This document shows, in pieces, positions 22,868 to 34,170 of a stretch of DNA of 64,000 bases. Source of the DNA: Drosophila persimilis. Taxonomy: Eukaryota; Arthropoda; Insecta; Diptera; Drosophilidae. The number at the start of each line of letters is the position of its first letter. Position 1 is the first letter of the stretch. A program made the position numbers and the translations under genes. The notes below the pieces were generated by a model that searched no databases, was not told the origin of the DNA, and saw only the letters and a program-made list of their open reading frames with translations. The stretch spans positions 4,526,001 to 4,590,000 of the forward strand of contig NW_020825294.1 in assembly GCF_003286085.1 (NCBI RefSeq), read 5' to 3'.

Positions 22868-25800
22868 GGAACTAAATTTATTCCTTGGGGGTTTTATATG
22901 CTTAGTATAGGTACGTTAACTACGCATCCTGTAAGGTATCGTTTGTAAAAATCTATAGATAAACTATTAAAGGGCAGCCTTTTGTCCATACCTTCAAATG
23001 CCACATTTTGGCTGTATAATTCTGCGAAATGTTGACTTTGGAAACTCGGGGAAGGTGGAACTAAATTTATTCCTTTGGGGGTTTTATATGCTTAGTATAG
23101 GTACGTTAACAACGCTTCTTTTAAGGTATCGCTTGTAAAAATCTATAGATAAACTATTAAACGGCAGCCTTTTGTCCATACCTTCAAATGCCACATTTTG
23201 GCGGTATAATTCTGCGAAATGTTGACTTTGGAAACTCGGAGAAGTTGGAACTAAATTTATTCCTTGGGGGTTTTATATGCTTAGTATAGGTACGTTAACT
23301 ACGCTTCTTTTAAGGTATCGCTTGTAAAAATCTATAGATAAACTATTAAAGGGCAGCCTTTTGTCCATACCTTCAAATGCCACATTTTGGCTGTATAATT
23401 CTGCGAAATGTTGACTTTGGAAACTCGGAGATGTTGGAACTAAATTTATTCCTTGGGGGTTTTACATGCTTAGTATAGGTACGTTAACTACGCGTCTTTT
23501 AAGGTATCGCTTGTAAAAATCTATAGATAAACTATTAAAGGGCAGCCTTTTGTCCATACCTTCAAATGCCACATTTTGGCGGTATAATTCTGCGAAATGT
23601 TGACTTTGGAAACTCGGAGAAGGTGGAACTAAATTTATTCCTTGGGGGTTTTATATGCTTAGTATAGGTACGTTAACTACGCGTCTTTTAAGGTATCGTT
23701 TGTAAAAATCTATAGATAAACTATTAAAGGGCAGCCTTTTCTCCATACCTTCAAATGCCACATTTTGGCGGTATAATTCTGCGAAATGTTGACTTTGGAA
23801 ACTCGGTGAAGTTGGAACTTAATTTATTCCTTGGGGGTTTGTATATGTTTAGTATAGGTTTATTAACTACGTGACTTTTAAGGTATCGTTTGTAAAAATC
23901 TATAGATAAACTATTAAAGGGCAGCTTTTTGTCCATACCTTCAAATGCCACATTTTGGCTGTATAATTCTGCGAAATGTTGACTTTGGAAACTCGGAGAA
24001 GTTAGAACTAAATTTATTCCTTGGGGATTTTACATGCCCAGTATAGGTACGTTAACTACGCGTCTTTTAAGGTATCGTTTGTAAAAATCTATAGATAAAT
24101 TATTAAAGGGCAACTTTTTGTCCATACCTTCAAATGCCACATTTTGGCTGTATAATTCTGCGAAATGTTGACTTTGGAAACTCGGAGAAGGTGGAACTAA
24201 ATTTATTCCTTGGGGGTTTTATATGCTTAGTATAGGTACGTTAACTACGCGTCTTTTAAGGTATCGTTTGTAAAAATCTATAGATAAACTATTAAAGGGC
24301 AGCCTTTTCTCCATACCTTCAAATGCCACATTTTGGCGGTATAATTCTGCGAAATGTTGACTTTGGAAACTCGGAGAAGGTGGAACTAAATTTATTCCTT
24401 GGGGGTTTTATATGCTTAGTATAGGTTTATTAACTACGTGACTTTTAAGGTATCGCTTGTAAAAATCTATAGATAAACTATAAAACGGCAGCCTTTTGTC
24501 CATACCTTCAAATGCCACATTTTGGCGGTATATTTCTGCGAAATGTTGACTTTGGGAACTCGGAGAAGTTGGAACTAAATTTATTCCTTGGGGGTTTTAT
24601 ATGCTTAGTATAGGTACGTTAACTACGCGTCTTTTAAGGTATCGTTTGTAAAAATCTATAGATAAACTATTAAAGGGCAGCTTTTTGTCCATACCTTCAA
24701 ATGCCACATTTTGGCTGTATAATTCTGCGAAATGTTGACTTTGGAAACTCGGTGAAGTTGGAACTTAATTTATTCCTTGGGGGTTTGTATATGTTTAGTA
24801 TAGGTTTATTAACTACGTGACTTTTAAGGTATCGTTTGTAAAAATCTATAGATAAACTATTAAACGGCAGCCTTTTGTCCATACCTTCAAATGCCACATT
24901 TTGGCGGTATATTTCTGCGAAATGTTGACTTTGAAAACTCGGAGAAGTTGGAACTAAATTTATTCCTTGGGGGTTTTATATGCTTAGTATAGGTACGTTA
25001 ACTACGCGTCTTTTAAGGTATCGTTTGTAAAAATCTATAGATAAACTATTAAAGGGCAGCTTTTTGTCCATACCTTCAAATGCCACATTTTGGCTGTATA
25101 ATTCTGCGAAATGTTGACTTTGGAAACTCGGTGAAGTTGGAACTTAATTTATTCCTTGGGGGTTTGTATATGTTTAGTATAGGTTTATTAACTACGTGAC
25201 TTTTAAGTATCGTTTGTAAAAATCTATAGATAAACTATTAAACGGCAGCCTTTTGTCCATACCTTCAAATGCCACATTTTGGCGGTATAATTCTGCGAAA
25301 TGTTGACTTTGGAAACTCGGAGAAGTTGGAACTAAATTTATTCCTTGGGGGTTTTACATGCCCAGTATAGGTACGTTAACTACGCGTCTTTTAAGGTATC
25401 GTTTGTAAAAATCTATAGATAAATTATTAAAGGGCAGCTTTTTGTCCATACCTTCAAATGCCACATTTTGGCTGTATAATTCTGCGAAATGTTGACTTTG
25501 GAAACTCGGAGAAGGTGGAACTAAATTTATTCCTTGGGGGTTTTATATGCTTAGTATAGGTACGTTAACTACGCGTCTTTTAAGGTATCGTTTGTAAAAA
25601 TCTATAGATAAACTATTAAAGGGCAGCTTTTTGTCCATACCTTCAAATGCCACATTTTGGCTGTATAATTCTGCGAAATGTTGACTTTGGAAACTCGGTG
25701 AAGTTGGAACTTAATTTATTCCTTGGGGGTTTGTATATGTTTAGTATAGGTTTATTAACTACGTGACTTTTAAGGTATCGTTTGTAAAAATCTATAGATA

Positions 25801-28800
25801 AACTATTAAACGGCAGCCTTTTGTCCATACCTTCAAATGCCACATTTTGGCGGTATATTTCTGCGAAATGTTGACTTTGAAAACTCGGAGAAGTTGGAAC
25901 TAAATTTATTCCTTGGGGGTTTTATATGCTTAGTATAGGTACGTTAACTACGCGTCTTTTAAGGTATCGTTTGTAAAAATCTATAGATAAACTATTAAAG
26001 GGCAGCTTTTTGTCCATACCTTCAAATGCCACATTTTGGCTGTATAATTCTGCGAAATGTTGACTTTGGAAACTCGGTGAAGTTGGAACTTAATTTATTC
26101 CTTGGGGGTTTGTATATGTTTAGTATAGGTTTATTAACTACGTGACTTTTAAGGTATCGTTTGTAAAAATCTATAGATAAACTATTAAACGGCAGCCTTT
26201 TGTCCATACCTTCAAATGCCACATTTTGGCGGTATAATTCTGCGAAATGTTGACTTTGGAAACTCGGAGAAGTTGGAACTAAATTTATTCCTTGGGGGTT
26301 TTACATGGCCAGTATAGGTACGTTAACTACGCGTCTTTTAAGGTATCGTTTGTAAAAATCTATAGATAAATTATTAAAGGGCAGCTTTTTGTCCATACCT
26401 TCAAATGCCACATTTTGGCTGTATAATTCTGCGAAATGTTGACTTTGGAAACTCGGAGAAGGTGGAACTAAATTTATTCCTTGGGGGTTTTATATGCTTA
26501 GTATAGGTACGTTAACTACGCGTCTTTTAAGGTATCGTTTGTAAAAATCTATAGATAAACTATTAAAGGGCAGCTTTTTGTCCATACCTTCAAATGCCAC
26601 ATTTTGGCTGTATAATTCTGCGAAATGTTGACTTTGGAAACTCGGTGAAGTTGGAACTTAATTTATTCCTTGGGGGTTTGTATATGTTTAGTATAGGTTT
26701 ATTAACTACGTGACTTTTAAGGTATCGTTTGTAAAAATCTATAGATAAACTATTAAACGGCAGCCTTTTGTCCATACCTTCAAATGCCACATTTTGGCGG
26801 TATATTTCTGCGAAATGTTGACTTTGAAAACTCGGAGAAGTTGGAACTAAATTTATTCCTTGGGGGTTTTATATGCTTAGTATAGGTACGTTAACTACGC
26901 GTCTTTTAAGGTATCGTTTGTAAAAATCTATAGATAAACTATTAAAGGGCAGCTTTTTGTCCATACCTTCAAATGCCACATTTTGGCTGTATAATTCTGC
27001 GAAATGTTGACTTTGGAAACTCGGTGAAGTTGGAACTAAATTTATTCCTTGGGGGTTTTACATGCTTAGTATAGGTACGTTAACTACGCGTCTTTTAAGG
27101 TATCGCTTGTAAAAATCTATAGATAAACTATTAAAGGGCAGCCTTTTGTCCATACCTTCAAATGCCACATTTTGGCGGTATAATTCTGCGAAATGTTGAC
27201 TTTGGAAACTCGGAGAAGGTGGAACTAAATTTATTCCTTGGGGGTTTTATATGCTTAGTATAGGTACGTTAACTACGCGTCTTTTAAGGTATCGTTTGTA
27301 AAAATCTATAGATAAACTATTAAAGGGCAGCCTTTTCTCCATACCTTCAAATGCCACATTTTGGCGGTATAATTCTGCGAAATGTTGACTTTGGAAACTC
27401 GGTGAAGTTGGAACTTAATTTATTCCTTGGGGGTTTGTATATGTTTAGTATAGGTTTATTAACTACGTGACTTTTAAGGTATCGTTTGTAAAAATCTATA
27501 GATAAACTATTAAAGGGCAGCTTTTTGTCCATACCTTCAAATGCCACATTTTGGCTGTATAATTCTGCGAAATGTTGACTTTGGAAACTCGGAGAAGTTA
27601 GAACTAAATTTATTCCTTGGGGATTTTACATGCCCAGTATAGGTACGTTAACTACGCGTCTTTTAAGGTATCGTTTGTAAAAATCTATAGATAAATTATT
27701 AAAGGGCAACTTTTTGTCCATACCTTCAAATGCCACATTTTGGCTGTATAATTCTGCGAAATGTTGACTTTGGAAACTCGGAGAAGGTGGAACTAAATTT
27801 ATTCCTTGGGGGTTTTATATGCTTAGTATAGGTACGTTAACTACGCGTCTTTTAAGGTATCGTTTGTAAAAATCTATAGATAAACTATTAAAGGGCAGCC
27901 TTTTCTCCATACCTTCAAATGCCACATTTTGGCGGTATAATTCTGCGAAATGTTGACTTTGGAAACTCGGAGAAGGTGGAACTAAATTTATTCCTTGGGG
28001 GTTTTATATGCTTAGTATAGGTTTATTAACTACGTGACTTTTAAGGTATCGCTTGTAAAAATCTATAGATAAACTATAAAACGGCAGCCTTTTGTCCATA
28101 CCTTCAAATGCCACATTTTGGCGGTATATTTCTGCGAAATGTTGACTTTGGAAACTCGGAGAAGTTGGAACTAAATTTATTCCTTGGGGGTTTTATATGC
28201 TTAGTATAGGTACGTTAACTACGCGTCTTTTAAGGTATCGTTTGTAAAAATCTATAGATAAACTATTAAAGGGCAGCCTTTTCTCCATACCTTCAAATGC
28301 CACATTTTGGCGGTATAATTCTGCGAAATGTTGACTTTGGAAACTCGGTGAAGTTGGAACTTAATTTATTCCTTGGGGGTTTGTATATGTTTAGTATAGG
28401 TTTATTAACTACGTGACTTTTAAGGTATCGTTTGTAAAAATCTATAGATAAACTATTAAAGGGCAGCTTTTTGTCCATACCTTCAAATGCCACATTTTGG
28501 CTGTATAATTCTGCGAAATGTTGACTTTGGAAACTCGGAGAAGTTAGAACTAAATTTATTCCTTGGGGATTTTACATGCCCAGTATAGGTACGTTAACTA
28601 CGCGTCTTTTAAGGTATCGCTTGTAAAAATCTATAGATAAACTATTAAAGGGCAGCCTTTTTCCATACCTTCAAATGCCACATTTTGGCGGTATAATTCT
28701 GCGAAATGTTGACTTTGGAAACTCGGAGAAGGTGGAACTAAATTTATTCTTTGGGGGTTTTATATGCTTAGTATAGGTACGTTAACTACGCGTCTTTTAA

Positions 28801-29715
28801 GGTATCGTTTGTAAAAATCTATAGATAAACTATTAAAGGGCAGCCTTTTCTCCATACCTTCAAATGCCACATTTTGGCGGTATAATTCTGCGAAATGTTG
28901 ACTTTGGAAACTCGGTGAAGTTGGAACTTAATTTATTCCTTGGGGGTTTGTATATGTTTAGTATAGGTTTATTAACTACGTGACTTTTAAGGTATCGCTT
29001 GTAAAAATCTATAGATAAACTATAAAACGGCAGCCTTTTGTCCATACCTTCAAATGCCACATTTTGGCGGTATATTTCTGCGAAATGTTGACTTTGGAAA
29101 CTCGGAGAAGGTGGAACTAAATTTATTCCTTGGGGGTTTTATATGCTTAGTATAGGTACGTTAACTACGCGTCTTTTAAGGTATCGTTTGTAAAAATCTA
29201 TAGATAAACTATTAAAGGGCAGCCTTTTCTCCATACCTTCAAATGCCACATTTTGGCGGTATAATTCTGCGAAATGTTGACTTTGGAAACTCGGAGAAGG
29301 TGGAACTAAATTTATTCCTTGGGGGTTTTATATGCTTAGTATAGGTACGTTAACTACGCGTCTTTTAAGGTATCGTTTGTAAAAATCTATAGATAAACTA
29401 TTAAAGGGCAGCCTTTTGTCCATACCTTCAAATGCCACATTTTGGCGGTATATTTCTGCGAAATGTTGACTTTGGAAACTCGGAGAAGTTGGAACTAAAT
29501 TTATTTCTTGGGGGTTTTATATGCTTAGTATAGGTACGTTAACTACGCGTCCTTTAAGGTATCGTTTGTAAAAATCTATAGATAAACTATTAAACGGCAG
29601 CCTTTTGTCCATACCTTCAAATGCCACATTTTAGGCGGTATAATTCTGCGAAATTTTGACTATGAAAACTCGGAAAAATTCGAAATAAATGTATTCTTTA
29701 GGGGTTTGTATATGG
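22853..29715. repeat. 189-bp satellite array, right block (~36 units)
   Basis: Continuation of the array. It includes 190-base variant units (TGTATATGTTTAGTATAGGTTTATTAACTACGTGAC type, written in parts) that recur at spacings of 379, 568, 757 or 946 bases. In the 24.7-27.0 kb part, a five-unit, 946-bp higher-order repeat is iterated about three times. A block near 23455-24660 recurs almost unchanged at 27051-28256 (offset 3596). The last ~80 bases are diverged and resemble the diverged left edge. Minus-strand 66-codon frames in the variant units are a by-product of the repeat. Confidence 0.95.
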
Positions 29716-29769
29716 GGTTTACGAAGGCCTATACTACGGCTTACACGAAAAACTGCGACGGTTTTTTTG

Positions 29770-30150
29770 TTGAACTTTTTCGCTTAAACCTTGTTTTAGT
29801 CAAAAAACATTAAAAGCAAGGACTAAAAACTATCCAATCTTGTAGAAAATTTATTCATCAATAGAATAAATCTATGTGCGCATGGCTGTGGGTTTCAGTA
29901 AGCCAGCATTATTCAACGGAATGTAAAATTTGAGCAATTTAACGACCATCCTCTCTTTGTTTTTTACCTATTTCGCTAAAACCTTTTTTTTTTGTCCTAT
30001 AGTCCTATAGTAGCAAAATCCAATAAAAGCAAGTATTAAGAATGAGCCAGTCAAGTAGAAAATTGATTCATTAATCGGGTAAAATTGTGCGGGCAAGGTT
30101 GAGAGTTCTATTTAGCTAGTAATATTCGACGGAATAACAAAGACGAGGAA
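29770..30150. repeat. Two diverged units of a different ~193-bp repeat
   Basis: TTCGCTTAAACC at 29779 and TTCGCTAAAACC at 29972 start two similar stretches. Shared parts include AAAAGCAAG, GTAGAAAATT.ATTCAT.AAT and ATTCAACGGAAT/ATTCGACGGAAT. The period is about 193, close to the satellite's 189, but I see no clear sequence relationship. Confidence 0.6.
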
Positions 30151-30179
30151 TATTGATGGAACTTGGATAATTCTTCAGT

Positions 30180-30700
30180 ATATTTACGGTATCTTTTGGT
30201 TGATTTTCAGGGGGTCAGTATATATACTGTATGGTTAGTGGTCAGACGGTATAAAACCGCGGTCACACTGATAATCATAAACAAAGCTGCGTTTGGCGCC
30301 ATTTTACTTAAAACTGTGTGTTTCATAAATAAAAATACGGTTTTGACAAGTAAGTTGAGTGTTTATTTGTTAATAATACAAATGTTGACGCTATGGAATG
30401 AAATGAATGCAATTTGCATGTGTTTGTCTCTGCAAAACGAACAGCAACAGACGCCGAAGCTAATACACAGACAAGACACAGTTTACCGTACATATTTGTA
30501 TATGTACAATTTTATGGACGGCAACTTATGTATTTAAATCGAAGAAAATATTAGCCTTCTGGCTGTAATATAGTACATAGTATTATGCACACTATTCGCA
30601 ACTATATATGAATGCAGGATAACTATTTAATTTGTGTGTTTTTTCTGCAAAACGCCAAGTTCGTCAGCCATTACACAGACACAGTTTACCGTTGGAATGC
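30180..30700 (+). repeat. Dispersed repeat, copy C (most complete)
   Basis: Contains the 5' part with GGTATAAAACCGCGGTCACACTG, then CAAAGCTGCGTTTGGCGCC, TTTTGACAAGTAAGTTGAG, and the 3' segment ending CAGCCATTACACAGACACAG. It is in the same orientation as copy B and inverted relative to copy A, so A and C bracket the aubergine-like gene and the satellite. Confidence 0.75.
30260..30270 (+). promoter_or_regulatory. Core-promoter Motif 1-like box in dispersed repeat
   Basis: CGGTCACACTG matches the Drosophila Motif 1 consensus YGGTCACACTR bound by M1BP. It sits about 90 bases before a strong GTAAGT donor, so the repeat could act as a promoter plus first exon. Activity is inference. Confidence 0.45.
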
Positions 30701-30739
30701 ATGCATGTACATATGTATTTATTGATTGGAAGCGCTGGA

Positions 30740-31928
30740 ATGCTGCTCCTTCTTATTAATAACAATAATATGAATTCGACCAATCGTAATCATCTGTATT
30801 AATATTATGTATTTTTTCTGATATTATACTCACTAATTCGTACAAATTACCACTATTCCATGGACAAAAAAACAGGAAAGCCGCAAATTTTTCTCAGTTT
30901 ATTGTTCGTATGTACATATGCGTATTTTGCACTGGAAGTACTTAATTCGCCAAAGGATGACCGCGTACAGAAGACTGGAAATGTTGGAAGCTACTGGAAT
31001 CGAATCTGCACATTGCGGTGTTTCTAGGACGTTTCTTGGCGTGTACTGTGGTTTTGAGACTAATTTACGGACAAGCGATGTTCGGCGATAAAAAAAGGGA
31101 ATCTTCCAGCCTACAAATGCAGTGGTATGTATAAAATGGCACATTTATTAGACAGTAGATAAATAGCTAAATATTAAGACGTTTTGAAGCGCGAAGGAGA
31201 ACAATCATTCGTTCAAAGAAATAATTCAGATAAGGCTACCTGTCGAATCTGTTAATACCCTGGCTAATTGTTCTCTAATAGAAACGAGCTAAGGCATTAT
31301 TAAAACCATTATACCCTCTGCAAGAGTGCAAAAATATATAAGCGTGTGTGCTTCAGTTTTGTAATGCGTGTCGGCCCCCAATCAATGCACAGCCCACATC
31401 CATAACGAAGCGGTCTCTCTGAAGAGATACGAATGCACAACAATCTACTCCTATGCATCCCCTGCTGCCACCCATTGGCGTTGGACCAAATCTGAAAATG
31501 AGCGAAACTCATCTACAATTCAAAGCACCCTTTCATGCTCTATATCGATTGGAAAATGAAATTAGTTCTCGGTCATAATTACAATGTATATATAACATAT
31601 AAGAGTTTTATTCTAAACCAAATAAATCCAAAAGTATGCATTTTACAGTCGAGGAAGTGCCCAAAGAATTGGACTAAATATTAAACCAGAAAATGTAATG
31701 TTACGACTTTTTTAGAACTAATTGAATAGCATACTGCGCTAATTTGCTAAGAGCCAACGCCCGGTCTGGTCTGGTCTGCTCAGCCAGCGTCCTGTTTGGC
31801 CAGTTTCATGGATGTGGCACATTAGCATATATTCTTGTACGAACAGGATATGGGGCACTGAGGCTGAGGCGTAGGCCCTGCTCCAAATTCTCGTTGTTCA
31901 ATCTGTGCCTCCGTCTCTGGTCCCTCTT
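30740..31928. other. Intergenic DNA with one unassigned small ORF
   Basis: Mostly non-coding. A 57-codon plus-strand frame at 30918-31091 (starts MRILHWKYLIRQRMTAYRRL) is more protein-like than its surroundings but I cannot assign it. On the minus strand, an AATAAA equivalent near 31608 could serve the gene at 31929-32195. Confidence 0.4.
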
Positions 31929-32195
31929 CTAGTCATCCTCGTCCAGTAGATCGGGCATAAAGAGCTCACAGACCTCCAGATAATATGCCAACTTCTTGCC
32001 CGCATAAGTGCCCAGCAGTATTCCGGGTACGACGTTCACCAGTATAAGGACCAGGGACATTGGATCCTGTTCTGGCTTTGGCTTGAGTCCTCCGCATTTG
32101 TAGTAAGATTTCGATACGTCCTTGGGTCTACGTCTGAATGGCCTTTGAAACCTTTGCAGCAGCTGTAATATCTCAGTTTTCAGGAAATTCATCAT
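31929..32195 (-). CDS. Small single-pass membrane protein, unknown function
   Basis: 88 residues. A basic N-terminal half (LQRFQRPFRRRPKD, with CGG) is followed by a hydrophobic segment at about residues 46-66 (MSLVLILVNVVPGILLGTYAG) and a short acidic C terminus (LLDEDD). The layout suggests a small type II or tail-anchored-like membrane protein. The start is the first of two adjacent Met codons, preceded by TTTCA. A candidate gene runs divergently with only 65 bases between the two ATGs. I do not recognise a family; short membrane proteins like this are often testis-expressed in flies (inference). Confidence 0.55.
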   Translation of the reverse strand: MMNFLKTEILQLLQRFQRPFRRRPKDVSKSYYKCGGLKPKPEQDPMSLVLILVNVVPGILLGTYAGKKLAYYLEVCELFMPDLLDEDD

Positions 32196-32260
32196 TGAAA
32201 ATTTCGAATTTTTCTATTACAAATTTCTGATGGAAATGTCGAAACTTTCACCAAACCAAA

Positions 32261-32955
32261 ATGGATCGTAGCCTCTCAAGAACCACCACCTCATTGGGCA
32301 TGCGTGGCGTGGTCGGTGTCGCTGCCGGTGGAATATTTGAGTGCGTGTGCCCTATATGGCACTTCCGTTCTGTTGGCCAACAACCAACAGCCACTGGATT
32401 TCGTCAACCTCTCGCCGTCTGATTGTCACAATTCTACAATTGGCTTACGTTTTCCTACTTCTGAGGGAAGTTGTGGTCGCTAATGTGGGTTCCAATTTGG
32501 CCTCAAGAAATGTCTTTCTCTGCTAGATGATTGTCAGAGCGTAAAAAGGATGGGTTCCTTCCCGATGGGGTTTGCTGAGTTTCCCCAGAGTTTGTAGTAT
32601 TTTAAATGTAATTATTATAATTATTGGTGTACATTTTTTCTCACGATGTACTATTTCTAGCATTAGAGTCTTTCTGCTGAAGGTCTTTTTCTAAAAATCT
32701 TCAATTAAAATCCATAAATAATGTTTAAACAACATCTTCAATTATTTTCTTAGGCCCTTAATGCCGTGCCCTGACGGTGGCCATACCCAGAAGTCGGCAG
32801 GAGGTGCCGATGGATCTACTCAAGGCTTAGTCGTGGGCCACCTTTACTCCCGCACGCTGCCAATCTGTTCAATGGACGTGGTCATTGTGGACATATGTCG
32901 TCTTTGCATGAGCGTGCTCGACTCCGACATGGAATTCTTGGTAGAGGAGCAGTAG
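32261..32955 (+). CDS. Candidate two-exon small gene, unknown
   Basis: Exon 32261-32340 (MDRSLSRTTTSLGMRGVVG) with a GTGCGT donor and exon 32754-32955 after TTTTCTTAG join in frame to give about 93 residues ending EFLVEEQ. If the donor is not used, the first frame ends at 32422 after 53 codons. The in-frame join and the head-to-head arrangement with the 31929-32195 gene support it; the lack of recognisable homology and the very short shared upstream region argue against it. Confidence 0.3.
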
Positions 32956-33269
32956 TTACCGTCTCGTTCTGGGTGCTATGGCGGAGTTTAGTCCACCGGA
33001 AATTCGCCCGGCGCCGTTAAAGCATTGGGCGTAGACACCGTCAGCCATTGGGATGTCGAACGTCGAGATGTTCATATATGTACTGAAACAGAGTCAGGTA
33101 CTCAGCAATGTGCGGATGATCCTTGATGCAGCGTAAATGATGAGTAATAGTAAGTACATCAGAAGATCATCCCTCAATTCTCTTAATAGTCCATTAAAAC
33201 TAACTAACAAAATAATAATTTCAAACTGAAGAACCTCTCCTACAACATAAAACATTTCTTTAAATCCTC
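32956..33269. other. Non-coding spacer
   Basis: No supported gene. The last ~180 bases faintly resemble the units of the tandem repeat that follows. Confidence 0.4.
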
Positions 33270-34170
33270 TTTCAGGCACTCACCCATGACAAATGATGAT
33301 GAGCATTTCTGGAAGTGAAAGCCTAACATCCCTAATGCAACAAGAGACTGATTGATGGAATCTTACGCCCTGTGGCCTTATAATTTCGAATGGCAAGATA
33401 AGGAAGGGATAACCAGCACATAACCCGTGAGGTCGTATAAAATCTGTTCTAATATTATACATGCACTTAATCATTGTCCTAAAACCTATTTTTATGCACT
33501 CAGCCGGCACAAATGATATAGAGCAATGGAAATGGAAACCTACATCAAAGGAAGTGGAACCATAACATCCCACATTCAACAAGAGATTGATTAATGGAAT
33601 CTTGCGCCCAATGCCCTATAATTTCGAATGGCAGGAATAATGCGATACAAGAAACGGATAAGCAGCACACGAAGTATCTGTAAAAATCTCCTAATATTAT
33701 ACTCGTACTTAATCAGTGTTTTGAAACCTCTTTTAAGGCTTTCAGCCATCACAAATGATTAAACCTGAATCAAAGGAAATGAAACCGTAACACCTTACCT
33801 TCAACAAACGATTGATTGATAGAGGGAAATGATGAAATCTTACAACTTGGCACTATAATTTTGAATGGCTGGAATAATCCGGGATTATTCCCCGTAAAGG
33901 AGTATAAAAGATGTTCTGATAAAATACTCGCACCTAATAATCGCCTTTTTTAATAATAAACTTCCTTTTAGGTGTCTCCTTCACAAATGATGCGTAATGG
34001 AAACGGAAGTGAAACCGTAACACCGATTGATTGATGGAAGGAAATGATGAAATCTTACAACATTGGCCCTTTTATTTCCACTGGCGTCAGAGCACTCGAT
34101 CTTCTGGAGGATAACGAAGGAATAACAAACGGCCTATAGAATTGGAAAGGAGTATAAAAGGTGCCCGATA
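33270..34170 (+). repeat. Degenerate tandem repeat, 4 units of ~220-243 bp, each with a TATA-like box
   Basis: Units start near 33273, 33493, 33736 and 33970. Each has an ACAAATGAT box, a GAAACC..AACA segment, GATTGATxGATGG, ATCTTACxxC...CCxTATAATTTCGAATGGC and, near the end, a TATAAAA-like motif (GTCGTATAAAATCTG, GGAGTATAAAAGATG, GGAGTATAAAAGGTG). Sequence identity between units is moderate. No conserved reading frame was seen. Confidence 0.75.

Noticed and set aside
23751-29060. Repeated minus-strand 66-codon frames in the satellite as a gene family
   Set aside because: They recur only because the unit recurs, have no separate promoters or start context, and most units have a stop. I keep the coding origin only as a hypothesis.
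30740-34170. Missing MID/PIWI exons of the aubergine-like gene to the right of the satellite
   Set aside because: I looked for the conserved MID and slicer blocks in this interval and saw none, so the satellite does not appear to sit in an intron of a complete gene.
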